From Bettongia penicillata ogilbyi (taxonomy: Eukaryota > Chordata > Mammalia > Diprotodontia > Potoroidae), in the NCBI GenBank assembly GCA_023548195.1, contig JAJHZJ010000336.1:4630704-4694703 (forward strand): DNA of 64,000 bases. Reading direction: 5' to 3'. Both the position numbers and the translations under genes were made by a program. Every line of letters starts with the position of its first letter. Position 1 is the first letter of the stretch. Positions 52,890-63,929 of the stretch are shown here, piece by piece. A model generated the notes under the pieces. The model did no database searches. It had not been told where the DNA came from and saw nothing but the letters and a program-made list of their open reading frames with translations.

Positions 52890-54010
52890 AAAATTTTTTG
52901 GCATTAAAAAATACATTTTATTGGTGACTTTGTCTTTCCATAATGGTCATTTCCTACTCTCCTTTAGACAGAATCTTTCCTTGTGATAAAGAAAAACTGT
53001 CAAGTAAAAATATCCGATACAGAAACCTCATCTGACAAAATATATACTCTTTGGTTCCACTGTTCCCCCACCTCTCTGCCACGAGGAAGGAAGTGTGTCT
53101 CTTTATCTCTTTTCCAACACTTTCCTTAGTTTTTGTGTTTCTCAGAGTTGAACTTTCTTTTCATCATCTGTTCATTGTCATTGTGTATGTCCATGCGGTT
53201 CTTTTGATTTTGCCTATTTCTCTCTGTATCAGTTCATATAAATCTTCCCATATAATTCTAAACTCAAATATATTTATCATTTATTACACAACATTTCATT
53301 ACATTTATAATTCATGCTTTAACTTCTGAAGAATGGGTATGCAATCTGTGGGTTTTAGTTCTTTGTTACTACAAAAGGCTGTTACGAAAATTTTGGTATA
53401 TATTGTATCTTTATTGTTATTTTTATTACTTTTGTGATATGTGCCCAGTACTCTCATTTCTGGATCAAAGTCTTGGGTCAAATATATTTTACTTGCATAA
53501 TTCTCATCTGAACTCCAGAATGGCTTGACTACTTCACAGCTCCAACAACAGAGAATCAGTGTCAGTCTTCCTACAGTCTCTTCAACATTGACTAAGTCAA
53601 TCTTTTTTCATCTTTTCAAATTTTCTGAAAGTAAAAGGAAGCATCAAAATTGGTTTAATTTGCATTTCCTTTACTAATAGTTATTTATACAGCTTCTTCA
53701 TGTGGCCATTTATAGTTTATAAATCTTTTGAAAACTCTTTTGTCATTATATCCTTTGACTAACTGTCTGTTGAAGAGAGACTCTTGGTGCTACATATTTG
53801 TGTTAATTCTCTATGTATTTTGGATATCAGACTTTTATTAATATATTTGGTTGGGATATTATAACGTTTGATGGGAATATTTTCCCCAATTTACTGTTAC
53901 TTTCCTAATTTTGTCTTCACTACTTTTGTTAACTCAAAAACTTTTTTTTAAATGTATTTAGTATTGATGGGTTTATCTCTTTCCCTTACGTGGACAAGTT
54001 ATTTTGAACA
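52890..54010 (-). mobile_element. L1 LINE 3' region, antisense, longest single copy
   Basis: AACCTCATCTGACAAAATAT, GAGTTGAACTTTCTTTTCAT, TTATTACACAACATTTCATT, GTTAGTTTGCATTT-like words, TTTAATTTGCATTTCCTTTA and AATTCTCTATGTATTTTGGA run from the 3' end back into the ORF2 C-terminus. Confidence 0.85.
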
Positions 54011-54059
54011 TCAGATTCCAGAACATAACTTGAATTCTCTCTCCTCATAGCTCTGAAGC

Positions 54060-54232
54060 TTTGGTCATTAAATCTAGGGGAAATGGAGAGAAGAGGAAAG
54101 GAAATAAAAGTATTGGAGGGAGGAAGAGAGGAAAGAGAAGATAAAAGGAAGAACAAAGGGAAAAGTAGAGAAATGGAGCAGAGGGAGGAGAAAGGAGAAT
54201 AGAAAGCTAAGGAGGATAGAGAAGGTTCTGTG
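54060..54232. repeat. Purine-rich low-complexity tract
   Basis: Almost only A and G on the plus strand (GGAGGAAGAGAGGAAAGAGA). Confidence 0.85.
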
Positions 54233-54295
54233 TTTTAAATTAATTTTATTTTATTTAAATTTTATTTAAATTAATATTAAATTGAATTAAATGCT
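54233..54295. repeat. AT-only palindrome-rich tract
   Basis: TTTTATTTAAATTTTATTTA and TTAATATTAAATTGAATTAA are self-complementary in part. It sits beside the purine tract. Confidence 0.8.
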
Positions 54296-55024
54296 GAAAC
54301 CCAAAACACTCCATTACAAAGACCTGTTCTAGTAGAGTTCAAACTGGCTTTTTGTTCTAGCCTCTGAGCACTTCCCACCCAAGGAAGTTCCCTGGGTACT
54401 TCAGGTAAGAGTAAGGACTCTCTGATCTCCTTCAGAATTCCCACACTAGGGGAAATAGAAGACAGTAGAAACCTGATGTCTCTTTCATATTCAATATCCT
54501 TGCATAGAGTTTGCATCATTATGGACATGAACATGTTCTCAAAAGGATTCCTGGATATAATGCTCACCCCTCCCCATATCACCTTGCTGCCTCCCTTTGA
54601 TGGAAGCACTGTGGGGGCTCAACGCCCCAACCCTTTGCTGACCCCTAAGATGCATGCAGCACAGGTCTCCTGCACACAGCTAACTCCTGTGACCGTCAAC
54701 ATGGAAAATAACCCCTGGTTGTAAGTTTGTAATCTGAGAAAGGAACAAGTCATTTTTAGGGGGTTGTATCTAGATTGAGTTCAGGTCTAAATAGTAATCC
54801 ATTGGTTTGCCTATATGATCCAAAGAGGACAGGATATCACTCTCTGAGTCTTTGTCTGTCTACCCTGGAAAAAACCAGGGATTGGGTTGTGTGTTATTCT
54901 ATCACTGGTATATCTGTGTGTGCTGAAGTACAGAGGCTTTGGATCCCCATCAGATCAACAGTTCTCTGAGGGCAAGGATTTTGTCTTTTCCTCTCTTATT
55001 TCTCAGTTTTGAGTGCAAGGAAAA
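54296..55024. other. Unique DNA, no gene recognised
   Basis: GC-moderate block. A possible splice-donor-like GGTTGTAAGT lies at 54717-54726, but no frame before it is convincing. 54955-55025 (TCTGAGGGCAAGGATTTTGT) resembles an L2 scrap. Confidence 0.4.
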
Positions 55025-55270
55025 AGCAGAGTATCATGGGAAAAATGTTTTGAATTGGGAATCAGGAAAGATAGGTTCTAGACCTTGTTCTGCCATTAAT
55101 TCACCATGAGGTCTTGGACAAGTAGCTGATCACCTCAGTTTCTTCCTCAGTTAAATGAAGAGGTTGAATCAAATGGGGGAGGTATTGAAAAGGATGCCAG
55201 ACGTGGAGTCAGGGGACCTGGGCTCAAATTTCTGCTCTGGCACATAATAATTGTGTGACTTCAACCATCA
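55025..55270 (+). repeat. Two MIR-like SINE copies in tandem
   Basis: The first (55025-55180) has TAGGTTCTAGACCTTGTTCT and CAGTTTCTTCCTCAGTTAAA. The second (55190-55270) has GTGGAGTCAGGGGACCTGGG and CTCAAATTTCTGCTCTGGCA. Confidence 0.75.
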
Positions 55271-55345
55271 GTCTATTTATTAGACACTTCCCATGTGCCA
55301 GGCATTGTGCAAAACACTAGTAATACAAATTGCAATAGTCCAGGA
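55265..55345 (-). repeat. L2 LINE, antisense, left part
   Basis: TCTATTTATTAGACACTTCC, CATGTGCCAGGCATTGTGCA and TTGCAATAGTCCAGGAG. The element continues at 56115. Confidence 0.75.
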
Positions 55346-56110
55346 GAGAGGGAGTCAGGCAAATGATGGTGAGAATGCAGGAGAATAGGTACATTAATGC
55401 ACTGTTGGTAGAGCTGTGGACTAGTCCGACCATACTGCCCAATGGGCTAGAAAACCATGCATGTCCTCTGAACCAGAGCTACTGCTGCTAATTCTATACT
55501 CCAAGGAGATCAAAGAAAAAGGAAAAGGATCCATAAGTACAAAATGTTTATAGCAGTTCTTTTTGTGGTAGCAAAGAGGTAGAAAGTGAGGGCGTGCCCA
55601 TTAATTAAAGAATGATTGAATAAGTTATGGCATATAAACATGATGCAATACTATTGTGCTGTAAGAAATGATGAAGGGAACGATTTTAGAAAAGTTTGGA
55701 AGGATTTATGTGAATTGATGCAACATGAAGTAAGCAAAACCAGGAGATCAATCTATATAGTAACAGTAATATTATAAAGATAATAATTGTGAAAAACTTG
55801 GTAACCCTGATCAATACAATGATTCATTGCAACTCCAAAGGACTCATAATGCAAAATGCTACCCACCTTCAGATAGAGAATTGATAGAATCATAGGGAAG
55901 ATGGAAACATTTTTTTCTTTATTTTTCTTGCTTTTTTTCTTGTAACATGGCTAATGGGGAAATATATTTTGAATGGCTTGATATGTACAATGGGTATCAT
56001 ATTTCTTGACTTCTCAATGAATGCAGGAAGAAGAAGTAGGGGGGAGAGAATTTGGAACTGAAAATTTTAAAAATCTTAAAAATAAATGTTTGTTGACTGA
56101 CCAAAAAAAA
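55346..56110 (+). mobile_element. L1 LINE 3' end inserted in L2
   Basis: ATGCACTGTTGGTAGAGCTG, AAACCATGCATGTCCTCTGA, TTTTTGTGGTAGCAAAGAGG, AAGTTATGGCATATAAACAT, ATTGATGCAACATGAAGTAA, AATGCTACCCACCTTCAGAT and an A-run at 56102-56110 before L2 resumes. Confidence 0.9.
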
Positions 56111-56114
56111 AGGA

Positions 56115-56300
56115 GGTAATGAGAGCCTGCACCAGTATAGTGGCTCTGTAAGTAGAGAGGCATATGAGAAATGTTGTAAAGTTAGAAACAGAAAGCTTTA
56201 GCAAAGGAATGGATGTGAATGAGGATTCTTGCATTACACCGTGGTTGCTGACCATGGTGACTGGAAGGATGTGGTGGTACCCTGAACAATAACCAGGAAA
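56115..56300 (-). repeat. L2 LINE, antisense, right part
   Basis: GTAATGAGAGCCTGCACCAG, CATATGAGAAATGTTGTAAA, AAGCTTTAGCAAAGGAATGG and GACTGGAAGGATGTGGTGGT continue the copy that starts at 55265. Confidence 0.8.
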
Positions 56301-56344
56301 TTGAAACTTTGGGACGAAAAATAATGAATTCTATTTTGGGCTTG

Positions 56345-56460
56345 AGGTACCTACTGGAGATTGAGCAAGTTTCTTCCTTCAGTTTCCTCATTTTGTAAAA
56401 TGAGGTTGTTGAATTCAGTGACCTCTAAGGTCCCTTCCAGCTGCTATGATCCAATGATAG
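56345..56460 (+). repeat. MIR-like SINE, 3' half
   Basis: TTCAGTTTCCTCATTTTGTA, AAATGAGGTTGTTGAATTCA and AGGTCCCTTCCAGCTGCTAT. Confidence 0.85.
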
Positions 56461-56629
56461 TCCAACTCTCCTTCCAGTTCTAATACTCTGGTTCTAATTC
56501 TTCAATTCTGTATATAGAAGAGTAGCTTCATTCAATGTGTTGGCTGCCTGGTTTCTGGTCTGAAGGGATGTGCTGGGACTCTGCACTGTAAGTATCTAGG
56601 ACTGGGGAGAGGGACAGGGAAGAGAAGGA

Positions 56630-56632
56630 GAG

Positions 56633-56706
<74 letters not shown>
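56630..56706. repeat. (GA)n microsatellite
   Basis: Uninterrupted GA units from 56636. Confidence 0.97.
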
Positions 56707-56708
<2 letters not shown>

Positions 56709-56739
56709 CTGGTCCTCCTCAGTTCAAAACTGCCCTAGT

Positions 56740-56970
56740 TATTAAAGTCATAACAACATTCACATTTATATGACACTTTGAGATCTACAAAACACAATCC
56801 TGTAGGGCAGGCAGATAGATAAAACAAGTGCCATCATCCTCACGGGCAAACTGAGATGAGTGAAGTGAGTTGCCCCAAATCATCCAATTTGTAAGAATCA
56901 GCATCAGGATTTGAAACTGGGTCTGCTCACTCTAAGACTCTTTCTAGCATATCAAGCTGCCTCTCCTCCT
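56740..56970 (-). repeat. MIR SINE, antisense
   Basis: TTTATATGACACTTTGAGAT, GTGCCATCATCCTCACGGGC, GATTTGAAACTGGGTCTGCT and ATATCAAGCTGCC. Confidence 0.85.
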
Positions 56971-58000
56971 TGTCCTGGGAGAGATTTGAGGGAGAGATGA
57001 CTGCCCTCCCATGGCTCTGTGGTCCCACAAGGATGGGTCTGTGCAAAGCAGTCAGAATTGACAACTTCCTTGAGGAAGTCGACGCGGGGTGGTCCTCCTT
57101 ATCTCTCTAGGTCTGCTGAAGCTACTCCAGACCCCACGACACTCTGGAGAGAGTCTGTCATGGAAATCTTGACTTCCTCATCGAGTGTCAACTAAGTGGC
57201 CATGCACATCCCAGGGGGGCAATGGGCAAGATTCCAGGAGGTTATGGATGAGCACCGCTATCCACCTGACAGTTATGTTCTCTGGAGCTGTGTATGCTTA
57301 AGAATGAGAGTGAGGGAGACAGACAGACAGATAGACAAGACAGACATCACAACCTTTTTGCAAAAGGCTCAGAGGGAGAGCTATGACTGATGGTGCTCCT
57401 GACACCTTGGGCCCCAGCAAGAGCTCATTCTCTCTCATTCCAATGCTCCACCCACCCCAGAGAAATGGGACTGTTGTCTCAACCCAACAGCAGAAATCTC
57501 CCTTCTTCTCACTTCAGTCAGCGTGAACCCTGCTCTCCGCTTAGTAGCAATATCCATGCCCTTGGGATTCCCTGCTAGAGAAGACACAGGGACTTCAAAG
57601 AGGGGAAGGGGCAAGAGGCAGGGGAATGCCTACTCATGAGATCAGATTACAGAACAAATAGAAAGGCCATTCATCTTTCTGAGTTCTGGAAGAGGAAGGG
57701 GGTGAGTACCATGGGAAAAAGAATGGGTGTCTCTATGGGGGAAAGAGGAGTTTAGACATGGGGGAGGGAAGGACCTATCAGAGTTAGGAAGGCAGCATAG
57801 GGAACTAAAAATCCATGTCCTCACAGGTAACCTCATCAGAGAGCATTCAGGACCCACGTCTCCATCATAATAAGATCTTGACATACAGGTCAGCTTGACT
57901 GTCTTTCCATATTAGTCATATGTTTTCCTCTCCCATTCCTCTCCTCTTCACCTGTACTGTATTCCTGTGTCAGACTGGGTCCCCCATATTCACAGCATTC
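56971..58000. other. Unique DNA, no gene recognised
   Basis: 57060-57260 is information-rich (GAGGAAGTCGACGCGGGGTG, ACCCCACGACACTCTGG). A GACA/GATA run lies at 57317-57347. Open frames of 60-80 codons on both strands have no domain. This could hide an untranslated exon, but nothing shows it. Confidence 0.35.
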
Positions 58001-58890
58001 TATCAACTTAGACCTGTGTCCCTGGTTCACATGGCACAACATTTCTCTTTCTGGACAACAAGGGTTTCCATAAATTTCCAAGCATATTTCCCCAGCTGAC
58101 TAGTCTTTGCCTCAGGACACTGAGGGGTAGCAGGAAAGCAGCCTGTGACAGCTTCAGGGACATCCTGGCTGAGGTACCTCACTGGATCCCCTGCTAAGTC
58201 TGGTCAGAGTATGAAGGCCTTGGAGACAGCTGGACAGATCAGGTTCCGGGTGTGGCTGAGGTCTGGGCCTCTTGGCTGTAGGTTCCTCCCTGGCCTGGTC
58301 TCTTGGCTGGCGCCATTCCCAGCACCCTCTCTCTGGGTATTTTTACCCTCTGGCTTTAGGCCTAGTCTACTTGGGATGCCATTTTCCTTCCCTCTGTTTA
58401 TGTTCTCCCATTTCCCTTTCAACTTTTTCCTCTTCCTCTCCTTTCCCTGTCTCTCCTCACACTGGAAGTAAAGAGGGAGAGCTTGTCTTACCAGTACCCA
58501 AGGGCAGCTCAGACTTTTTCTGGAAGTCTTAAAAAGAAAGGCAAAGATTTCTTCCCAATCCTTATTAAATGCCTTTAAAGCCCTTGGCCAACCCATGCTC
58601 ACCTCAAGTTCAAGAACTCAGGCCCAGTCTTAAGAACCATGACTCTTTAATCAGTTGTCCTGGACTCAGGTTAGCCTCCTAGAGGGTAATGTATTTCAGA
58701 AGGGGTATGCCTAGACCCCCAAACCCTTCAGCCCCAAATTCCCAATTCTAGTATATGCTAGACCAACCCCACAGTTCTCCCCAGATCCCCACCCCATCCC
58801 CTAGAACAGATAATGGCCACTCTGCTCCCTAATCTGAAGGTGATCATTCCTACTTATTCAAGTGATCCTGAGAGACAATTTCCCAAGAAG
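58001..58890. other. Unique DNA, no gene recognised
   Basis: Frames at 58145-58471 (+, 108 codons) and 58204-58602 (-, 132 codons) overlap in a T/C-biased tract and look like compositional artefacts. Confidence 0.4.
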
Positions 58891-58894
58891 TTGG

Positions 58895-59070
58895 GAAATT
58901 GGTATTATTATTTTTCATGATTATGATTTGGTAGTATCTCACCATTATATAGAATTTTAAGTCCTACATAGTATTACTGACTCTGTTTTGCAGATAAAAC
59001 AAGTCCGCAAGAAGTGAGTCACTTTGGAACTGGAATTTAAACCCAGGTTTTTCCCAGTATCTGTCCACCA
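58895..59070 (-). repeat. MIR SINE, antisense
   Basis: CTGTTTTGCAGATAAAACAA and CTGGAATTTAAACCCAGGTT with CAGTATCTGTCCACCATAC. Confidence 0.75.
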
Positions 59071-59439
59071 TACTTTCTTAGGCTTTATTAGCTGAAAATG
59101 AAAGAAGCTGAGGATAGGGCAGTTACAAATGTAAATGCTTTCAGACCACAAGTCCACTCGCTCATCTACACAGCTGCAAAATAATCCACTCATGGTCTCA
59201 AACACTATTTATTACTTAGATACTCTCAGAGCCACAAACTAACAGGCATAACACAGTCACTCAGCAGAGACTGAAAAACGCACATTCTGACAGACGCACC
59301 CTCCAGGGCAGCAGACACACAAACATACTAGCACATGCACACCCCCACCCCCAGTCTCACAGATGTACAAACACACATTCACAAACACTAACACAGGATG
59401 TCACACTCACACACATTCAGGCTGAGCTCCTGTTAGTCT
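59071..59439. other. Unique DNA, irregular CA-rich stretch
   Basis: 59310-59420 is rich in ACACA and CACA words without a clean period. Nothing else was recognised. Confidence 0.5.
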
Positions 59440-59665
59440 TCTGGAGACAGGCGTGTGCGGCCCCTGATCACAGCTAAATGTCACCGAGTCCCTCTCCTCC
59501 CAGTTAGAGATGAATTGTTGCTTGGGAGATATTTCATCCTTAATGCCTCCTGCTTGAACTGGAGCATGCGTCTCCAGGAGGTTACGTTTCTCCCAACGTC
59601 TGCAGGCTGGCTCAGAGATCTACCCTTCCAGGCTCTCAGCTTTCATGGGAAGAGACAGGGGCTCC
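59440..59665. promoter_or_regulatory. Candidate conserved non-coding element
   Basis: Repeat-free block with CCCCTGATCACAGCTAAATG, TGAATTGTTGCTTGGGAG, TTCATCCTTAATGCC, GCATGCGTCTCCAGG and GGTTACGTTTCTCCCAACG, with CpGs retained. The 83-codon frame across it has no domain. The role is inferred. Confidence 0.35.
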
Positions 59666-59968
59666 CTCTCTCCTTACAGGCACCTCCCTCCCCTCCCCAA
59701 GGTTGAGGGTGGTGGTGGGAGGGAGAATAGAGAACAAAGCCAAAGGTGGCTCAGTACATATCTACTCCAGTACTGGCCCCCCAAGCAGGATCCCCAGGAG
59801 GCTAAGACATAGGCTAGCTGGTGGATGTCACAGAGACAATCCTTCTTCCTTCTACAGTGACTAGCACTGGCAATGTCCTACACAAGAAGGAAAAGGGAGA
59901 AGGGAGGACCATCCTCACATAACTTCACCTGCCCAGACCCTCAAAGTCTCTTCTTAGGAATCATATGG
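59666..59968. other. Unique DNA, no gene recognised
   Basis: Nothing recognised. Confidence 0.4.
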
Positions 59969-59969
59969 T

Positions 59970-60180
59970 CATAGCTCAAGAGTTGAAGGAATCTCAGAAG
60001 CCATTAAGTCTGACCTCCTGCCCCACAATTTTGTAACTGAGGAAATTGAAACGCAGGGAACTTAAGTGACTTGTCCAATATCACGCTGGTAATAAGAATG
60101 AGAGTGGAGATTTGAACCCAGGTCTTCTGACTCCAGAAAGTGCTATCAGAACCGGTGTATTTCCCACTACATTGTGCTGT
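59970..60180 (-). repeat. MIR-like marsupial SINE, antisense
   Basis: CTCAAGAGTTGAAGGAATCT, GTAACTGAGGAAATTGAAAC, GTGACTTGTCCAATATCACG and TTTGAACCCAGGTCTTCTGA. Confidence 0.9.
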
Positions 60181-60585
60181 TGTCCTTTCCCCTCCTCTCT
60201 TCCCTTCTCTCCTTCCCCCTCCCCTTCTTTTCTCTCTTCTCCTCTTCTCTCTTTTTCCTGTCTCTCTCCAATTCTTTTTTCCTTTCCTTTCCTCTCTTCT
60301 CCTTTCCCCTCCCTCCTCCCCCTCCTCTCTCTCTCTTTCCCTCTCCTTTCATCTCCTTTCCCCTCCCCTCCTTTCCCTTCTCCACTTCTCCCTTCTTCTC
60401 TTCTTGTCCCCTCCTCTCTCCTCTCTTCCTCTCTTCTCTTATCTTCTCCCTTCCTTTCCCATCTTCACTCCTCCCCTCCTATCTTCTCCTCTCCCCTTTT
60501 CTTCTCTGTTTTTGTTTTCTCTTATCCACTCTCCTTTCTTCTGTTCTCCCTTCTCCTCTCCCCTCCTCTCCTCTTCTTTCATCAA
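60181..60585. repeat. Polypyrimidine tract, about 400 bases
   Basis: Almost only C and T with TCCCC, TTCTCC and CTCTCC words and very few purines. Three long Ser/Leu/Pro frames across it are artefacts. Confidence 0.95.
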
Positions 60586-60599
60586 ATTTATCTAATGGC

Positions 60600-60810
60600 T
60601 ACTATGATAGCCATTGGTGTGGTAAAGAAATGCTAGACTTGGTCAAAAAGACCTGGATTTGATTCCCATCACACTTAACATCTTTGTGACTCTGGACAAG
60701 TCACTCAACTCCCTAATCCTCAGTTTCCCTATCTGTAAAACAGGACTGTTGCAAAGATCAAGTGGGCTGATGTTTTTAAAGTGTGATATAACGTCATCTA
60801 TTATTACTAG
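60600..60810 (+). repeat. MIR SINE
   Basis: AAAGACCTGGATTTGATTCC, TGTGACTCTGGACAAGTCAC, CTCAGTTTCCCTATCTGTAA and CTGTTGCAAAGATCAAGTGG. Confidence 0.9.
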
Positions 60811-61635
60811 GTTCGAGGCTTTTGTGCTCTGTTCTCTTCAGAATTTGTTGCCTTTGATAAGCCCCTGAAAATCAAATAAAGCACTGTCTTCAGAGGATGC
60901 CTCTACTGGTGGTTTTTCTCTCTCTCAATTCCTCCACCCCTATACACAAGTGTTTAGTTGCAGGGGGAGGAGGTAAGTAGTTTGTTCTTACACAGCTTGG
61001 CAGAAACCAGGAATTATAGGTTCTATTCCTCTGCCTTTAGCCAGACTCACAGATAGACCATCTGAAACAGAGGGTCCAAGGTAAGCTCTAACCTGAGAAC
61101 AGATCAACCTGCCCTGGTAAGGATGGGTGTTCTACTTAGGCACACATAGTGCTGGAACTAAATGACCTTCCAAGGCTGCTTTCTGCGGTGTTCCAGGATC
61201 CTCTTTGTCTAGGCAGTTGGGAAAAATTCCAGGGTCATTTTATTCAATTTCCTTGACCCTATTTCTCTAGTGTCCAAAGGCACCTTGCAGTTGAGGGTTC
61301 TGACTCTCCTAGGTCCCATGTTTTCCAAGGGGAGAGAAAGGGAATAAAAGAGGTCAAAGTGAGTACAAAATGGAATGGGGGCTCACTAAAGCTTGATTTC
61401 TGAATAGGTCCATTTGGATGCGTTAAATGCTCCCAATTCTCTGAGCCTACAGCCCAAGGAGCAGTATTGCTTTGCCTATATCAATGCCTTGTTTTGTAGG
61501 GGCAGACAGTACACATTTGGTTGATCAAATTTAGGGTCTAAAATGGATAGTCCACTTCTCTAGATCCCACCCTCCAGACCCAAATGGTGGCCCTGAGCAA
61601 GGTATTATGAGCCATGGGTGTTCCCTCTCCTAGCC
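60811..61635. other. Unique DNA, no gene recognised
   Basis: Nothing recognised. Confidence 0.4.
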
Positions 61636-62060
61636 TGTATTCTACAACTGTGCCTGCCCTGAGGAGGATCTGTGGCTGGCGAAGGCATCGGCCGCCCGGG
61701 CAAGTCTGAGCAGACAGCCTTCCCCGATTGCTGGCTCCAGGCCTCGGAGCCCAGCTTGGAGCTCCCCCCAGAGTGGCGGGATTGATTGGCTGCAGCCAGA
61801 ATGGGCACCACTCTCCCTGGCTTGGACTGAAACAGGGCCATCTGTTACACCTCTAGTTAAAAGTACATAAAGTTGAGCATTTGTGCGCCGACAATACCAC
61901 CCCTGACACCCTCCACGCACACAGCACTCCCCCTCTTTGGCAGGAACCCACACCGTGACAGGCCCGGTGCAGGAACGCCCACACGCTAGCTTGGCTGGCA
62001 CCGGTGAGCTCCACAGCTCCTGCCCAGAGATTGGAATTGGATGGGCCAAGCTCAATCATA
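61636..62060. promoter_or_regulatory. CpG-enriched candidate regulatory element
   Basis: About 16 CpGs in 380 bases, well above the neighbours. Words include GCATCGGCCGCCCGGGC, GGGATTGATTGGCTGCAGCC (CCAAT box on the minus strand), AAGTACATAAAGTTGAG, TTGTGCGCCGACAATACC and CTGGCACCGGTGAGC. A 137-codon minus frame (61642-62055) is Gly/Ala/Arg/Ser-rich with no domain. Confidence 0.4.
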
Positions 62061-62284
62061 TCTCAGTACAAAGATGGGATCTAGGAGGTATAACCTTGGA
62101 AGGGGAGAGGAGGACACCTAAAAGCTAGCCTGGGCTACGTTCTATACTCTGGATTGTTGGCTCCACTATGGGCTGGGCATATCCAAGATATCAGAGTCAG
62201 TGATTCTGATATGAAAGTCATGGGACAGACAGCAAGTGGGTGATCTTGATGAAATATCCCAGATTGCTGGGCAATGTCTTTCCT
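62061..62284. other. Unique DNA, no gene recognised
   Basis: Nothing recognised. Confidence 0.4.
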
Positions 62285-62810
62285 TTGCTGTAGAAATTCT
62301 AATGGCTCCTATTCCCCAGCCGGATTATTTTGGCATTCAAGACCCATTCCAATCTGGCCCTACCCCATCTCATCTCTTGGAACTTTTCTCTCCCTGTTCT
62401 AGTTATTCCAATCTCTTGTATCCTCTTTCCCAGATAACTTCCACCTCTTCCACAGGCTTTAAGTACACAGAACATAGACATAGGTTAAGAGTTAGAAGTA
62501 AGGAAGTGACTGTCCTTTTTTTCAATCTTTTCTTCTCATGTGAATGCTCTCCTCTCTTTGTCTTTTTAAATCCTGGTCATCCCTAAGGGTCCAACTCAAT
62601 TTCTACATCTCATTCAGCCTTTCTAGACCACTCCAACCCATATTGAAGCCTCACCTTTCTGTGCTCCAACACGCAACCATCTGAACCATGTAATCTTACA
62701 ATCATTCTCTATTTGTTCCAAGTCTGTCTTCTTCCCAGCTCCATTAAGTCTCTTGAAGACGGGGTTTCAGTCCTATTTTTCTTGCTTCCCCCACAATCAG
62801 GCAGATTGAA
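62285..62810 (+). repeat. L2 LINE 3' region, degraded
   Basis: AATGGCTCCTATTCCCCAGC, TTCAAGACCCATTCCAATCT, GGCCCTACCCCATCTCATCT, TCCAACTCAATTTCTACATC and GACGGGGTTTCAG with the expected order. Includes an insert or gap near 62480-62570. Confidence 0.7.
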
Positions 62811-62964
62811 TGCCTGAACTCATCAGCCTTGGGCTTTGGGTTAGGAGGTTTGAATATCAGAACTTAGTCAGTGGCCAATTTCACTCCTGAAACAGTCCTT
62901 CTGATCAAAGCCCCGAGAGGCAAATGAACAGTTAGACAAATACAGATGTCATTCTGTCAGTCAA

Positions 62965-63090
62965 TCATCAAACATGTTAAAGGCCTCCTACAGTATCCTG
63001 TGCTATGTTTGGAAAGGGGCAGAAATGAATATGACCCTTGTCATCAAGGTCACAGACTAGTTGAGGGGAGACACTAGACATAGACACAAA
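62965..63090 (-). repeat. L2 LINE terminus, antisense
   Basis: AGTCAATCATCAAACATGTT, AAAGGCCTCCTACAGTATCC and AGGTCACAGACTAGTTGAGG. Confidence 0.7.
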
Positions 63091-63149
63091 TTATTATGAC
63101 ATAATGAATGAATGGATGGATTGTTCAATAGTGTCTGAGATGTTCCTTG

Positions 63150-63545
63150 TCTTATAAAATGAATGAATTTCAGAACTGGAATAGGCTTCAAAACTCAATA
63201 AGTTAGGGTTAGAAAGGACCTCTTCCCCTACAATATCTCTGGCAAAGCAGTATTCACTGAGATTAAATATTTCTACTGACAGGGAGCTCATTACTGCTTT
63301 CTAACTCTTTCCATTGCTGGGTAGTTCTTGGGTTGTTAGAAAGTTCTTCCTTATACTAAACCAAAATATGTCTCTCTGTAATTTAAACTCACTAGTCTTT
63401 CCTTGAGGCCCACACAGAATGTCAATTATCTCTTCTATATAACAGTCCTTCACATATGTGAAGCTATCAATCATTTGACATGATTCACCATATTTTCTAA
63501 GTCTCACTGAGAAAATCCAAAAATGAATACAGAGCATAAGGTCTT
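63150..63545 (-). repeat. CR1/L3-type LINE fragment, antisense
   Basis: GTTAGGGTTAGAAAGGACCT, CTGACAGGGAGCTCATTACT, TTAGAAAGTTCTTCCTTATA, TCTCTCTGTAATTTAAACTC and CACAGAATGTCAATTATCTC match the familiar antisense L3/CR1 order. Confidence 0.75.
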
Positions 63546-63929
63546 GCCCTTACTCCAGTGTTAGAATGGGGGATCCTATCAGGCTGGAGGAAGTGAGGAA
63601 GAAGAGGAAGGAAGAGAGAACCCAGGAGGGACAGTTAGAGGCTAAGAGAACATTGAGCTAACCAAGTGCTTGGTCCTACCCTTAGACATCTCAATGTGCT
63701 TAAGGCCAAAAGCCTGTCTTTCTATTCTGAAGTGCCTCCCTAGCACCCCATTAGATTCCTTCTCAATCTCCTTCCCTTCTCCCTTAACCTTTAGTCTAGA
63801 ATCTAAGAGAACTCAGCTTCTCCTCCCCTCAAGTGTTAAGAAGAACTGTGTGAGGAGGGAAAAATTCCACATATTAGTTTATTGGCAAAGAAAGAATCTC
63901 CAGATAAATTGAACTATTGACTGATAGTG
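63546..63929. other. Unique DNA, no gene recognised
   Basis: 63590-63630 is purine-rich. Nothing else was recognised. Confidence 0.4.

Noticed and set aside
54600..54726. Possible exon ending at a GTAAGT-like donor
   Set aside because: No acceptor or coding frame could be tied to it, and the upstream sequence has no family resemblance.
60112..60662. Ser/Leu/Pro-rich frames of 151-174 codons that look like membrane proteins
   Set aside because: Translation of a polypyrimidine tract in three frames.
61642..62055. Minus-strand frame of 137 codons in the CpG-enriched element
   Set aside because: No domain, no splice context, and the base composition alone explains the length.
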